Assembly: GCA_009869945.1 (NCBI GenBank)
Contig: WIXG01000002.1
Coordinates: forward strand, 806,001-870,000
DNA from: Mesaphorura yosii
Lineage: Eukaryota > Arthropoda > Collembola > Poduromorpha > Tullbergiidae
Length of the DNA: 64,000 nucleotides
Direction of reading: 5' to 3'
This document shows, one piece after another, positions 15,707 through 27,000 of this stretch. A model generated the notes under the pieces. It was not told where the DNA came from. It worked only from the letters and a program-made list of their open reading frames with translations, and ran no database searches. The translations under genes were made by a program, and so were the position numbers. Numbering within the stretch: the first letter of the stretch is position 1; each line of letters begins with the position of its first letter.

Positions 15707-17914
15707 ATGTCGCTTCGTCACTTGAAGAAGGTCTTCGAGTCCGAAGATCTGCTGCCTGTACCAGCGGATGCGTCTTCAGACGAAGAAGTTCTCCAGATTC
15801 AGCCTGCTAACCACAAATCGTCCAAGAAGAAAGCACGGCAGAAAATACGCAATAAATTCGAGCTTCTTGCCGAGATGGAAATGAGTGCTGAACATGATGA
15901 GGAAGGCGGAGGTGTTGAGGGTGACCACGAAGATCCTGCTCAAGAATCCGGGGAGGAGTCCAGCAAGAAGTCGGCTCGGAAGAAGCCAAAGAAGAAAAAG
16001 AAGAAGCAAAGTCATGCCACAGACACTGTCGATCGGGAGGAAGAGGCGAGCAGCTGCAACTCTGCAAGTGGAAATCGCACGAACCAGGAGACCAAGGCAA
16101 AAACTAATCAAGAAGAGACACTCGAAGAATTCGAGTTAAGTAATGAAGAACGCGAAGCTATCATGAGGAAGAGAAAGCTGGAAGAGTTATTTGCGATTGA
16201 TCCTAAATTGCTCAACCCGGAGAACGAGTTGAAGAAGATGTTTGGTTCCAAAGTCATAAGGCACGAGAAATCTGGGACAAGATTTCATAATAACAATCAA
16301 CACCGAAGAAATCTTTTGTCCCGCCGCGGGAGACTCGTGTACCCGAAGGAACACCGAATTTTCAACGGAGCGAGCGGAATTACGCTGGAGTTGCTCAGCA
16401 CTGATGAACGGACAGGCTGCAAGATTTTCAAGTTCGGTCACAGTCAAGGGTACAGAGACGTTCAGCGGCAGTTTCTTGCTGCTGTGAACACGTACAACCC
16501 CGACTCGATCGTCAACCTGATGCGGGCCCACCCGTATCACATCGACGCCCACATTCAGCTCTCCGACATGGCCAAGCACAGTGAAGACATGCAGATCGCA
16601 TCCGAGTTGGTGGAGGACGGAATCAACTACCTGCAGAACACGTTTGATCACCAGTTTGACATTTGCAGCCCGTTCTGTCAAATGCCGTACAAGTATCAAG
16701 AAAATCGTTCCTTGCATATTCTGTTGTTCAAGTACCTGGTATTCCTGGGCCAACGAGGATGTCCTCGCACAGCCCTGCAACTCTGCAAGAAACTGCTCAG
16801 TCTGGACCCCGACAACGACCCACTCTGCGTCACTTTAATGATTGACTTTTACTCTCTCAAAAGCAAGGAGTTTGTGTGGCTCTGCGACCTGTACGAGCTC
16901 TGGAACGCGGAAAGAAACCTGAACCAACTACCAAACTGGGCGTATTCAATCGCGTTGGCGTACTTCATGCGACGAAACGAACATCCTGCTGCCGACTCTA
17001 AGCAGCCGTCTAAAGCCAGTAGTATAAAGACGGCAGACAAAGACGAAGATTGGGAAGCCAAGAGCAACGAGTTGCTTCAGTACGCCCTGCTGATGTTCCC
17101 TTCGGTGTTACTTCCTCTCCTGGAGAAATGTGGCATTCAGAGCGATTCTAAAGTCATTAATCACTGGTACTTCGTTTCAACAATTTCGTCAAAGCAGACT
17201 AAATCCCTGAATTTGTTGTGTGACTTGTACGTCTGGAGAACGCACCACCTCTGGCGAGATGCAGCGATCCTGCGATGGTTGGAATTCAACACACAAGCTG
17301 TGATAAGCCAAATCGACCAGGACAAGAAGATAACGAACGGATTTGTTCAAAAGAGGCAGAGAAGGTACGCCGGGACTCCGTACAACATTCTGCGACACGT
17401 CATCGTCACCGACAGCAAAGACATCACGATTCCACTCCCACAAGAGCTGAGCAAGAAGCCCGTCCTGAGCTTCGACCCGATTCGGCCCCACAACGCAATC
17501 GACATTTACAACTACGACCAGCCGGATCCGAGTCGTCCGTCGGGCGAGACTGTGAATGCCAACAACGGACTCCTGTCAATGCTCTTTCGCTCACTCGTCT
17601 TTGACTTGAATGCCATGCAAGGACAGGCGCCCAGGGACGGAGGAGGACGTCTGGCGGGTGGCAACGGCAACGAGCTGGCAGGGGCTGGGGTGCACGGCCA
17701 CGTGGCGGCGCAGGCACGAGCCGAGGCCGAGGCACATGAAGCCGAAGAGAACGCGCAGGCGCAGGCTGGCATGGCTGGCATCCACGATAGCGTGAACACG
17801 CTGCTGAACGCGATGCGGGACCTCCTTCAGGTAGTGACTCCGGCAGGAGTGGGGGCAGCGGCAGCGGCGCCCGATGAAGAAGACTCCTCCGAAGACGACA
17901 GCGAGCAAGACTAA
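15707..17914 (+). CDS. TCF25: TCF25/NULP1 family protein (ribosome quality control, Rqc1 orthologue)
   Basis: A 735-residue protein of the TCF25/NULP1/Rqc1 family. Family members belong to the ribosome-associated quality control complex with Listerin and NEMF and help mark stalled nascent chains. The N-terminus (MSLRHLKKVFESEDL) and a long acidic/lysine-rich region with KKARQKIRNKFELLAEM are followed by the conserved Tcf25 helical domain (about 215-620). Typical segments are GRLVYPKEHRIFNG, NTYNPDSIVNLMRAHPYHID, CRTALQLC-type helices (here CPRTALQLCKKLLSLDPDND) and RQRRYAGTPYNILRHV. The C-terminus is Ala/Glu-rich and ends in an acidic SSEDDSEQD tail. The coding sequence has no intron at all, unlike the densely split neighbours; the only intron I see is in the 5' UTR. 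Poly(A) signal AATAAA at 18021. The start is supported by the acceptor one base upstream. Confidence 0.95.
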   Translation: MSLRHLKKVFESEDLLPVPADASSDEEVLQIQPANHKSSKKKARQKIRNKFELLAEMEMSAEHDEEGGGVEGDHEDPAQESGEESSKKSARKKPKKKKKKQSHATDTVDREEEASSCNSASGNRTNQETKAKTNQEETLEEFELSNEEREAIMRKRKLEELFAIDPKLLNPENELKKMFGSKVIRHEKSGTRFHNNNQHRRNLLSRRGRLVYPKEHRIFNGASGITLELLSTDERTGCKIFKFGHSQGYRDVQRQFLAAVNTYNPDSIVNLMRAHPYHIDAHIQLSDMAKHSEDMQIASELVEDGINYLQNTFDHQFDICSPFCQMPYKYQENRSLHILLFKYLVFLGQRGCPRTALQLCKKLLSLDPDNDPLCVTLMIDFYSLKSKEFVWLCDLYELWNAERNLNQLPNWAYSIALAYFMRRNEHPAADSKQPSKASSIKTADKDEDWEAKSNELLQYALLMFPSVLLPLLEKCGIQSDSKVINHWYFVSTISSKQTKSLNLLCDLYVWRTHHLWRDAAILRWLEFNTQAVISQIDQDKKITNGFVQKRQRRYAGTPYNILRHVIVTDSKDITIPLPQELSKKPVLSFDPIRPHNAIDIYNYDQPDPSRPSGETVNANNGLLSMLFRSLVFDLNAMQGQAPRDGGGRLAGGNGNELAGAGVHGHVAAQARAEAEAHEAEENAQAQAGMAGIHDSVNTLLNAMRDLLQVVTPAGVGAAAAAPDEEDSSEDDSEQD

Positions 17915-18020
17915 CAAAGAATTACTGATACAAGATAATAATTTTAGCGATATTAGTTACGTTATAGATAAAGCACCAAGTCCATATCAACTTTAATTAT
18001 TAATCCTGAATGTTTAGCAA

Positions 18021-18026
18021 AATAAA
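18021..18026 (+). terminator. poly(A) signal of TCF25
   Basis: AATAAA about 107 bases after the stop codon. The rest of 17915-18456 is intergenic, with an AT-rich run near 18297-18312; no other feature seen. Confidence 0.6.
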
Positions 18027-18456
18027 TCGCCGTACGATTAACTTTTGGAAACTGTAGATCTCAAAGGCTTTATTCATCGTTCGCGTTTTGCGTCTTCTGC
18101 TGACTCAATTAATGTGTCGTAACTTCTGATTTGTTTATGTCATCTGAAGAGAAGAGATTTAAACGACATTCTTTGTGGCTTCTGTTTTACATCAAAATCA
18201 AGCAGGCGCAGGGCAGAAGCAGATGTGAGTCAGCGCAGCGCTTGAGCGAAGGTCACTTTATTGGCTCGATTGGGTTAAAGTCTTTTAATTGTGTCTTAAT
18301 AAAATAAACAAATACGCCGTTGTTCAGCTCACTGGCGCTTGTCTTCCTGAAACTGGGTTACTTGTTCAGTTCTCAGTCATTTGCCCACGCGATTTGCAAT
18401 CTCCCATTCAAGTGTCCTTTCAGTTGGATTTGCAGTTTGTGCAAAAATTCAGATGA

Positions 18457-18945
18457 ATGATGCATTCTTCTCTCAAAAAGTGTTTCCCGATTGTGCTGTT
18501 TGTGATATTCCTCGCGGGGCAGCAGCCGACGCCGACGACGGGTGAGCGGAAGTACGACCAGGAGCCGTTGTTTGAGAACAAGTGCAAGACGGCGAAGGAC
18601 TGTCGGCAGGAGGAAACGGGCCTCGTCTGCTGGCCGCTGCCCCAGAGCAAATGTCAGTGCTTCAGCAACTACGACATGCTGGGCGAGACGGGATTCCGAA
18701 TTACCTCCACCTGGGCGAAGGAGTACAAGCGCTGCTTCCTCATCGCCGGCTCCAACTGCCACGTTCGCAACCACGAACTGGGCGGATACGTGTACCAGTG
18801 CCACCCACAAGCCAGGTGCATCCCGCAGAAGGACAACAACGAGGTCGGAACCTGCTCCCAGAACGCAGCTACGCATAACGTCGGAGTTTTCCTGTTCCCG
18901 GGCCTCATAATGACGCTGTCTATGCTCTTCTTTCGGTTTTCATGA
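18457..18945 (+). CDS. small secreted cysteine-rich protein with a hydrophobic C-terminal tail
   Basis: A single-exon 162-residue protein I do not recognise. Residues 1-28 look like a signal peptide (KKCFPIVLFVIFLAG). The mature part holds ten cysteines, in the order KC, DC, VC, KCQC, RC, NC, QC, RC and TC. Short loops of the form CxxxxDCR and CQCFSNY resemble EB/EGF-like modules common in arthropod secreted proteins. The last about 20 residues are hydrophobic (VGVFLFPGLIMTLSMLFF), suggesting a GPI-attachment signal or a single membrane anchor. The TGA stop shares its final A with an AATAAA hexamer (18945-18950), so the 3' UTR must be only a few tens of bases. MKS1 ends 58 bases away on the other strand. 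Two adjacent ATG codons (18457, 18460) could start it. Consistent cysteine spacing and the signal-plus-tail layout make a real gene likely. Confidence 0.75.
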   Translation: MMHSSLKKCFPIVLFVIFLAGQQPTPTTGERKYDQEPLFENKCKTAKDCRQEETGLVCWPLPQSKCQCFSNYDMLGETGFRITSTWAKEYKRCFLIAGSNCHVRNHELGGYVYQCHPQARCIPQKDNNEVGTCSQNAATHNVGVFLFPGLIMTLSMLFFRFS

Positions 18946-18950
18946 ATAAA
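18945..18950 (+). terminator. poly(A) signal overlapping the stop codon of the cysteine-rich gene
   Basis: The sequence reads TGAATAAA: the hexamer begins with the last base of the stop codon. No other AATAAA follows on this strand before the MKS1 coding region. Confidence 0.65.
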
Positions 18951-18967
18951 AGTCAACTGTCAACTCC

Positions 18968-18973
18968 TTTATT
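18968..18973 (-). terminator. poly(A) signal of MKS1
   Basis: AATAAA on the minus strand 30 bases after the MKS1 stop codon. Cleavage 10-30 bases further on would place the MKS1 3' end on top of the 3' end of the neighbouring plus-strand gene. Confidence 0.65.
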
Positions 18974-19003
18974 CGCTAATCGCTATAATCTACAACAGAG
19001 TAT

Positions 19004-21952
19004 TTACATTAATGTGTTAGTCGTTGTCACGGTCGAGGCCTTCTGCCTTGCTCGCTGGAAGGCTTCAATGACTGTCTGCACGCTTTTGAGGATGGTGGCC
19101 GAGCCCATTTTCTCCAGGAGCTGCAGGCGCTCTCGTTGGTCGCTGTGAAGTGACGCGCTGTGATGCAGCACGTGAATTCGCAGCTGAATGGAGCCGGAAG
19201 AGATCGTCTGGAGTCCAAGCCGGTTGAGGCGCCTGCACTCGTTGTCGAGTGCGTGCCCGTGTACGGCGTGAGCACCTGTCAAGCCCGGCGTGATATTTAC
19301 GAAGGAGTCCTCCAGGCGCTCCACCACAGAGACTGGCTTTGGTTTCCAGGTTCTGACGTTGATGGAATGGAAGCCGGGCTGAGAGGGAATCGGAACGTGA
19401 GCGTAGCCTTCGTAGTTTACGATCACTTTGGGTTCGATGCACGTGGCCATCAAGTACAGGGCGGGCGTCGGGTCTGGCACACGTTAACAAGATGTTAATG
19501 ATTAAAGTCTTGAGGCTATAGGTGTTAGAATTTATTATTTGAATGCAGTGTCCACTTACATGTTTCGCTTTCTTCGACGGAATCCATCGAGAACGCAAGT
19601 TGGAAGCAAAATGCTTGGGAAAAGTGAGCCACTCCATTTGCGTTGACATACGAACTGTGCGTCACTCCACTCAGCGATCCGGGCTCTCCTTCGTTCTTCC
19701 AGCCTACAGCATCGGCGCGCCAATTAAAGAAACCACTGGCACAAGGGTTTGGCTTGAGAATTAAGCATTACCTTTTGGCAGCTCCAAGTAGTAGTGAATT
19801 GTCAACGGAGAGTTTTCAAAGCCCGCTCCGCTCACGACTTCGCCCATCACCTGAACCCGGAATTCATTGCTCGGAACCGACTAATCAAATCAATCATGCA
19901 TGCATTAAATGCAGTTTCACGCCGAGTGTGGAGTGTCTTTCTTTCTGTCGGTTTTATTTTTACCTCAAAGACGTCGCCGATCTGATCCGCGAATGAGGTC
20001 TGTTGTTGGGCGCGTTGGTCGTCTGCCTTCGTCAAGACTCGTCTGTTGTCAAATCGCCCAAATCGGTGCGTGTAAAAGTCTCCGGCCCTCTGAGCAAGAG
20101 CGTTTTCATCCCGCAAGTTTCTGCCTACAGCAGCGGAAGGAGGCGGGAGGAGTTCCCAGCAGAGACGATAACGATGACTTGGCGTGGGTTCAATGTTCCG
20201 GTAGCCGAATGAGGGCTTGATGAGAATCACGCCCGCTCTGGGGTATGCCCGGATGGACCCAACCACTACCTTTCTTCTCTTCTTGTTTTGGACGGGCAAA
20301 CTGGCCATGATGTACATGACCTGCTGCGGCCGCCCCGCTCGACTCAGTACAGACTCGCACTTGTCGGGATTCCAAGCGGATGGGCTGTCGAAGAATTTCA
20401 GACTGTGTCGAGCAGAGGCCTTTACGACTGAACCGACGACGCCTGCCTGCTGTCTTTTCTTTACTCTGTCCGTCTTCCGGCGGTCTTCATCTTCACCAGA
20501 ATCTGAGTCGGGCTCTTCAGAATGTCCAGGCGAATTTCTTCCTTCTTCCCCGTCACCGCCCGCGGCTGCATCGCCATCGCCTTCAGTTGGCCTCCTGCTC
20601 CTCGACTTGTCCTTCTGCTTGCCCGCTGCAGGAGGCGGAGGTGCGTGTCGGGCGGGCCTCGCCTTCCCTCCCCGTGCTCGTGCCTGTGCCGTTCGCCCTT
20701 GTCCAAAGATGCTCAAGCCTTTTCTGGGCGCGAGAATGCCTCCGCGGTCCTGAACTTCTTCGAAATCGCTGTCCGAGTCTGAATCGCGCCAGCCAACGCC
20801 CGCCTGTTTCACGCCCGACCGCGAAGCGTCCGTGACATTATGGCCGACGTGGATCGCCGGACATCGACGAACCGTTACCCGCTGCTCAGCCTGGTCAACA
20901 AAAGAACACGGGCGTCTCAGAATTCGGCTCCTAATAACCGCCCTCACATTGGCAAGTACCTTTTTGGACACAAAACCCTTGTCTGAGTGGACATTCGAGT
21001 AGAGGAAGTTTCCCACCGCCTCGGGATGTGTCTTCAGGCGCTCGTGGTACGCGAAATCCAACTCTGTGCTCAAATTCTTCTTGTCGTGATAAAAGTGGGA
21101 TTCGGCCTCACTAATTCGAGATGCAGACACAAAGTTTTCCAAGTTTCAGTGACTTTCCTCTCAACTGTTACAACTCCTTCAGCGCCCACGCCCAAATTTT
21201 GCCGCTCACCTGAACACTTTCTCCTGCCAGGAGAAGATTCTTTCTTCCAGCACCGCCAGCCTCTCGTCGTGTGGCATTGATGCGTCTTCCTGCTTCTGTA
21301 CTCCGGACGCGTACTGAAGCAGCTGCACTCTGCCAACAATTGAAACCCAAACGTACGTTCAGGGCACGCAAATTCAACTGCGGAAGGTACTTAAATTGAG
21401 ATTTCATGAAGATTACCTAATCTTCATATCGTGCAGCGGTTTGTGGCATCGATGCACGGTGCTCTGAAACTGCCCATGATGAGGGTCTCGCTCGATGCGG
21501 GTCTGGTGGCCCAACTCCCTCTGACTCACGAATTGCAGCGGTCGCTCGTATCGATCGGGCTCCTCCGTGAACAGGCCAACGGCGCCTCCTTCGCGCGTCT
21601 GCCTCCGATCTTTTCTCTTCGCCTGTGTTTTGTCTTTTGGCGAAGCCTTTGCTTCCCGTCGCTGACGACCCTCCTTAGAAGTCACTGTCCCAGCCGGCTG
21701 TGACCGTAACGGTTGTTGCCTCGAACTCGCCTCCTCGCTCCAGGCGCCTTCACTGTCTTCGCCAGGCACAGCCACCACGCCTCCTGACTGGGACGGAGGT
21801 TCTTCTAAACTCATGGCGGACAGGTTTTCTTCCAGCGGGACGTCCGTCTCCGATTCCTCCGAGTCGTAGGACACTGAAGCTCCATTCGCGTTCGACTCGG
21901 ATCCCAGCCCTTGGCCACGACGATTTGCAGAGGAGATTAGGCGATCACCCAT
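19004..21952 (-). CDS. MKS1: MKS1, B9-domain protein of the ciliary transition zone
   Basis: Transition-zone component of the MKS/B9 complex at the base of cilia. Exons (transcript order): 21952-21417, 21329-21210, 21110-19964, 19880-19772, 19703-19560, 19473-19004, giving 841 residues with all phases matching. Recognisable blocks are the IFSWQEKVF motif followed by SEAESHFYHDKKNLS (human: WQEKLFS...LYQNE), QQVMYIMASL, and a C-terminal B9 domain (about 605-790) with VQVMGEVVSGAGFENSPLTI, GSLSGVTHSSYVNANGVAHF, YEGYAHVPIPSQPGFHSINV and RTWKPK. The extreme C-terminus (VIEAFQRARQKA) matches the VLEAFRRARRR end of human MKS1. Compared with vertebrates, the protein has a long disordered N-terminus and a charged Pro/Glu/Asp/Arg-rich insertion at about 355-440. 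A 69-base in-frame stretch (20959-20891) has splice-like ends but may be coding. MKS1 implies ciliated cells, for arthropods normally sensory neurons or sperm. Confidence 0.92.
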
Positions 21953-22288
21953 TCTCACTTTAATTAAAAGACTGCTTCACTATCGCTTATTCACAGTTTC
22001 GTGTGCCAAGAAGAATCTTGATTCGGAATTGTTTTGAGTTTGGGCTGCGCGATCAATAACGCGTGAATGCGTGCGAGGAAATCTTTTGGCTTGACTTCTC
22101 GCTATTTTCGCATGGTGGCTGGTGGAGTGGATCGGGTCGTCCAGGATACGCCGCCTCACAACACCAGAGCGTCCCTTTCGCTTTCATTGCGCCAAGCCGT
22201 CGTCATCATCAGCGCAGACGATGAGCGAATTCAGTAACAATGAGCATGGCAAGAGATCAATGGAAACAATTCTATGAAAATAACGCAT
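21953..22288. other. MKS1 upstream region and gap before the next gene's 3' end
   Basis: About 330 bases between the MKS1 start codon and the probable 3' end of the next minus-strand gene. It should hold the MKS1 promoter and 5' UTR. I saw no TATA box, and the minus strand has no coding frame. Confidence 0.5.
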
Positions 22289-22294
22289 TTTATT
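22289..22294 (-). terminator. candidate distal poly(A) signal of the CaaX-protein gene
   Basis: AATAAA on the minus strand about 1.8 kb after the stop at 24082. If used, 22.3-24.1 kb is a long 3' UTR. That region is AT-rich with many TAG/TAA triplets in all frames and no coding sequence I can support. Confidence 0.4.
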
Positions 22295-24081
22295 AGACTT
22301 GCTTCTTTCATGTGAACGATCTTACACTTAGTAGCCGCTAAGCTATTAGTAGGGTGTCGATTAAACTACGACTACGCTAAGAGTAAACTATGGCTAAGGC
22401 TAGAATAATCATGATCATACCAATTAGCAAGTAACAAGTTGGTACCATAATTTAGTGTAGTGTCGGATAAAAGTCAACATCAGCGATGGCCTGGCCTGAG
22501 TCATTAAATAAAGTCAACCAAGCACGCCCAAGTGACGATGCTTAAAGTAACGATGATTCTGAAGCTGCTGTTTACAGAATGGTCACAGAATAATTATAAG
22601 TGCAATTGGGAGCCCACAACCTCAGTACTCAGATCGTTCTTCTACTTTTAAAGCTGACAACTAAAATCAAGCAATTCAATTCAATAAAGCGAGGTTAAGC
22701 GAAGAAGTTTGAAGAAGACGCCAATTTGAATTTTGTGCTCTTCAAATACAAACAAATTCAAGCTTTTAGTTTTAATATAACTCGTAAATTTTATCAAACT
22801 CAAGATTTCTCGTGCAGTGATTGAATTTTTCTAGAAAGGAGCTGCAGGCTGCTTGTACAGAAAATTCTAAAAACATGTTAGAAAAAGTTTCTGTCCACCC
22901 GCACCCGACCGTGGAGGAAAGTGGCTCAAAGTAAAAATTTGCAATTCCTTCGGTATTCAACTTACAAAATTCCTTTCCTTAGCGCTACTCACAATAACCA
23001 TTGCAATGCAAATGTGATAGAAAGTCAAGTCTCTACGAGACGAGAAGAACGTACCCGTCTAACACCTAGTAAAATCGATTCCCTGATCTCAGTTTCTAAG
23101 CAGCATTGTTGCGTTTAATTTTCTCAGCTGAAGAGAAGGGCCGAGACAAGGGCTAGAGTGATCCTTAACATTTACGGCGGTAGCGTTAATTGTTAATTAG
23201 GACATCACAGAATCACAATTAGTCTAGTCTACTTCATTTTGCGTTTGCGCCAAGCTGAGTGAGTACAAATGCAATCAAACTTTAGCGAGGATGACTTTTA
23301 AAAGAAAAACTGATTAAGTAAAACGAAAGAGCACCATTTCCATTCGAACCCGATCAATTCCCTGCCCACGCCCAATTTGTAGTGTCCTCTGAATGTCACA
23401 GGTTTCATCGCTGCCCAGTCATCTCATTCAAAAGAACACTGCAGTTTCGGCTTAGATCAAAGTCGGTGACTAACGGAATTCTAAACTAAGGCTAACGCTA
23501 ATTCCAGCTGAAATGCGGACGTTCATGTTGTAAGCTGCCATGAGGGCCAGTAAATTCATTCCTAACTATCCTTAATGTATTAGTTAATTCAGTTTATGTC
23601 CGAAAGCATTTGTATTGGATTCCTGATCATATTGACAAATTGAAAACGACGTCATTTTCTGCTGTCCAGTCTCTCATTACAATTTAGCAAGTAAATGCAA
23701 TTTAAATCTTAGCCTACGCGATCGAGAGGAGTCAACGTAGTTAAATATGACTTAGCGACTCACATATCAGTCGTCCGACAATAAAATGATCACTAGATAA
23801 TAATTCCTTCATTTCCGTTAGGCTCTTAGCACAATTAAGCTTCTCGAGTCGAGTCGAGGAACTCCTGCTGGTAAGAATTTCAGTGATTTGACGTTAACAA
23901 GTTATAAATCATAATAGGCAAAGTTATAAAGCGACAATGCATGCTTTAACAGCGAGAATTAAGAGTAACTCTAAGTTGTAAGCTAATCCGAAGAGGTGGC
24001 GAGTAGAGTGAATAGCACTACCCGTTCCATAGTTTAGTTTAACGTGTAACCGAACAAATGCGAAGTGGTTTGTTTGGTAGT

Positions 24082-27000
24082 TCACTGAACCACGCAGCAG
24101 CCTTTCTTCTGCTTCTTCAGATTGACGTGCTCCACTTGACCAGCCTGGTTCGGTTGGGCAGCAACACCACGCTGCACCTCCAACCCGTTCGTCGTCCCGT
24201 TAGCTCCCTTCCCTTTCGACTGTGCAATCAAACACAAAGTCAGTCATCAATCAACTATCAATCAGATCGATTAATCAATGCTTTGGCTGGTGGACTTACA
24301 AAGAAGGATTTGCTCGTTGAGTTAAGAACGGCAGGGCTTTTACTTCGAAGGTTCTCCTCATTAATTGGCTTTCCCTCCTTTATCAGCTCGACTATCTGAT
24401 CCGCTTCGCGGCTCAGGTCACCGTCCGGTCGGAAAGGATTCTCCCAGCCAATCTCCCCACTGAAAATCACAAAAACACGGGTTTGTTAGAGAATTATCGA
24501 CTCATGCTCCAGTATTTTGAGCGCTGAGAGAGAAAGTGAAGAATCAGGCCACACTATCGACCTGGACATGGATCTGAGAGTCCATTAGTGGAATACTGAT
24601 CTGCTGAAAGATGCTCATCTATTATGCAGGTCCACAAATCACAGAAATCACTCCTGCGTGCAAATCGAGTAAAGAAAGCCGACTCGAGCTATCGATCAAC
24701 ACGTGGTCCAGTTCTTGACAGCAGCTGTGGACATGGTTGCAGACACGGTCGATTACCATAGCTTCTTAGCTAATGTGTATCGATCAAAATTACTTAACGT
24801 GTACTTAATGAAGAATTCCATCGCTCATGCCGAGACTCTGTCTTATACCAAGCCTTATCACCTGCACTACCAGCTCACATTTTACGTCGCATTTTTCATA
24901 TAGAATTGAAGCACCCAGACATTCGCTAAACGCGAAACGGCGAAACGCGACTTTGGCCTTGGAGCTGACATTTTCCTTACGATTTATGGCCGACTGCTCT
25001 TATTACACTGTAAATTATCGCTAATGCATTTCGTGGATGGCATAAAAATAGAAATGAAATAACAATAGCTGATCTAATTCATCAGAGCGGTGCGGTTTGG
25101 CTTCTACGCATTAGCATTGTCTTCGGATCGATTACTTCGATTGTCCTCTTCGATTCGATTCCTTCTTCTCACGGCATTCTCTCATCGTAGCTGTAGCTGT
25201 AGTAGATTAATGAGAAATTACATCATCACGGTTGCAGTGGTGTTTTTTGCCGGCCGCCCGGCGGAAACTCCCTCATCTCATTAGCTTGGCAGTTCAGAGC
25301 GAAAAAATGGCTTGCGGCAATCTCGCAAGTCGCAATTTAAATTCGCGAGATGCGTGAATCATCCTCAAAGTATTTGCACTCGTAAAAAGTTCACCTGCGA
25401 TGAACCCTTGAATTATGTTGCTACGCAGAGCAGAGCGAAGGTGTGCTCGAGATGAAGATGCAAATCTTTTCACGCTGCGTTGTGAAGAACTTTTGGGATT
25501 TTAATTCGCGTATCTCAATCCAGAGATCTTCAATGCAATGTAATGTAATTCAGATGGCAAAGTATGACGAGTGCGAGCGGAGGATGTTATTAAGATATGT
25601 CAACGGAAATTATGGGCTTATTTATGCTACGGCAGACATGTTTGTTCCATTAAATTACACGTAATCATCCCATCGTGTGTAGTATTTACACTACGGAGAC
25701 ATTTATGGCATCATCGAGATAAACGGAGTGACGATGGAAATTGTGCATACAACTACGCGTACGCCTACGGGATGAGCTCGTTTATGCCATCCAAGTGCAC
25801 TAAATACTGTACAAGTTTGTATTGCTCCTGAACCTGGTGCTCGTCGGAGTCATCGCTTTGTTGTCCAAATTCGTGTTTCGACTGTCGGCTCGGCTGTCGG
25901 ACCGAAAAACGCCATTGCCATTGCCGTTTCGTTCTTGCTGTTGCTGCTGTCGTTCGTACTCGTCGCGTGGGACTTTGACCACGTAGTACAGAATTCCACC
26001 GTGTGACACTGACATACTCGGCATTCTGTTCAGTCTTCTCTTTAATGCACCAACCACTTCAGAAGAAAATGAATAAAACGGAGTCTGGTCGAGAAGACTC
26101 GAGTCAAGTTTGTTTACTTGTCTAAACTGGGAGATGAGAAGTTTCACGTTGCAGTGTGCACGATTCTCTTTGCCTTGGCGCTACGACTGCGACTGCGATT
26201 GAATCTCTAATTTGTGCGAATTCCTCGCCTGCAAGTTAATACGAGGGCTTGAATAAATAAATGGCGATGGCTTTTAAAGCGCGTACACTTCCACTGAGTG
26301 GAGGAAATACTTCCGAGAGCAAGAGTTGGCCAGCGATTGTCGATTAGCATACAAATGAAGCACTTTACTGGCAAATGACGACAACTGCCGCGTTAATAAA
26401 AGCACTTTCGAACAAAGTCAGGTCGAGTCGAGTTGGGTTGCGTAATAAGGCGAACAATTATCCCGAACGACTGCAATAACGAATAGACCTCTCGAGCTGA
26501 AATGCACTGCACTGCTCGTGCTCGACTTATTCTTGTTCCTGGAAGCGAGAGTCGAGAATGGAAAGAAGGAATTTATTTTCATCTGGCAATTTATGCAGTG
26601 GACTCACTCGCTCTCTCGCGAACGATGCGAGATTACATAACAGAAGACAAGTACGAAATGTGAAATGCGATTCGGCAGCACGCGCTCGACTCCGCTTGCC
26701 AAACTCGTTTGCGTTCTTCATTAAACAAGACGCAAATGAGTTGAATGTTGTGCAGATGTTGGCTTGACTGGCTCGCTGGATTGCGAATAACGTGATCCAG
26801 CCACAGATACAGCCAACCACGAGTAGCACAGAGCAGAGTAAACAGTGGATTATGATATAATTCCTAAATTTAGATGGGAAGGAAAATCGAGAATTGAATT
26901 AACAGATGAGGAATGCCAACTCATGCGTCCGTCCGTTGGCCAAGTGCAGAGTTCCAAGGTGATGAAAGTCAAACAGAGCGCACACGAGCGTATGAGCTCA

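Noticed and set aside
20217-20753. 178-codon plus-strand frame opposite MKS1
   Set aside because: Antisense shadow of the GC-rich charged insertion in MKS1.
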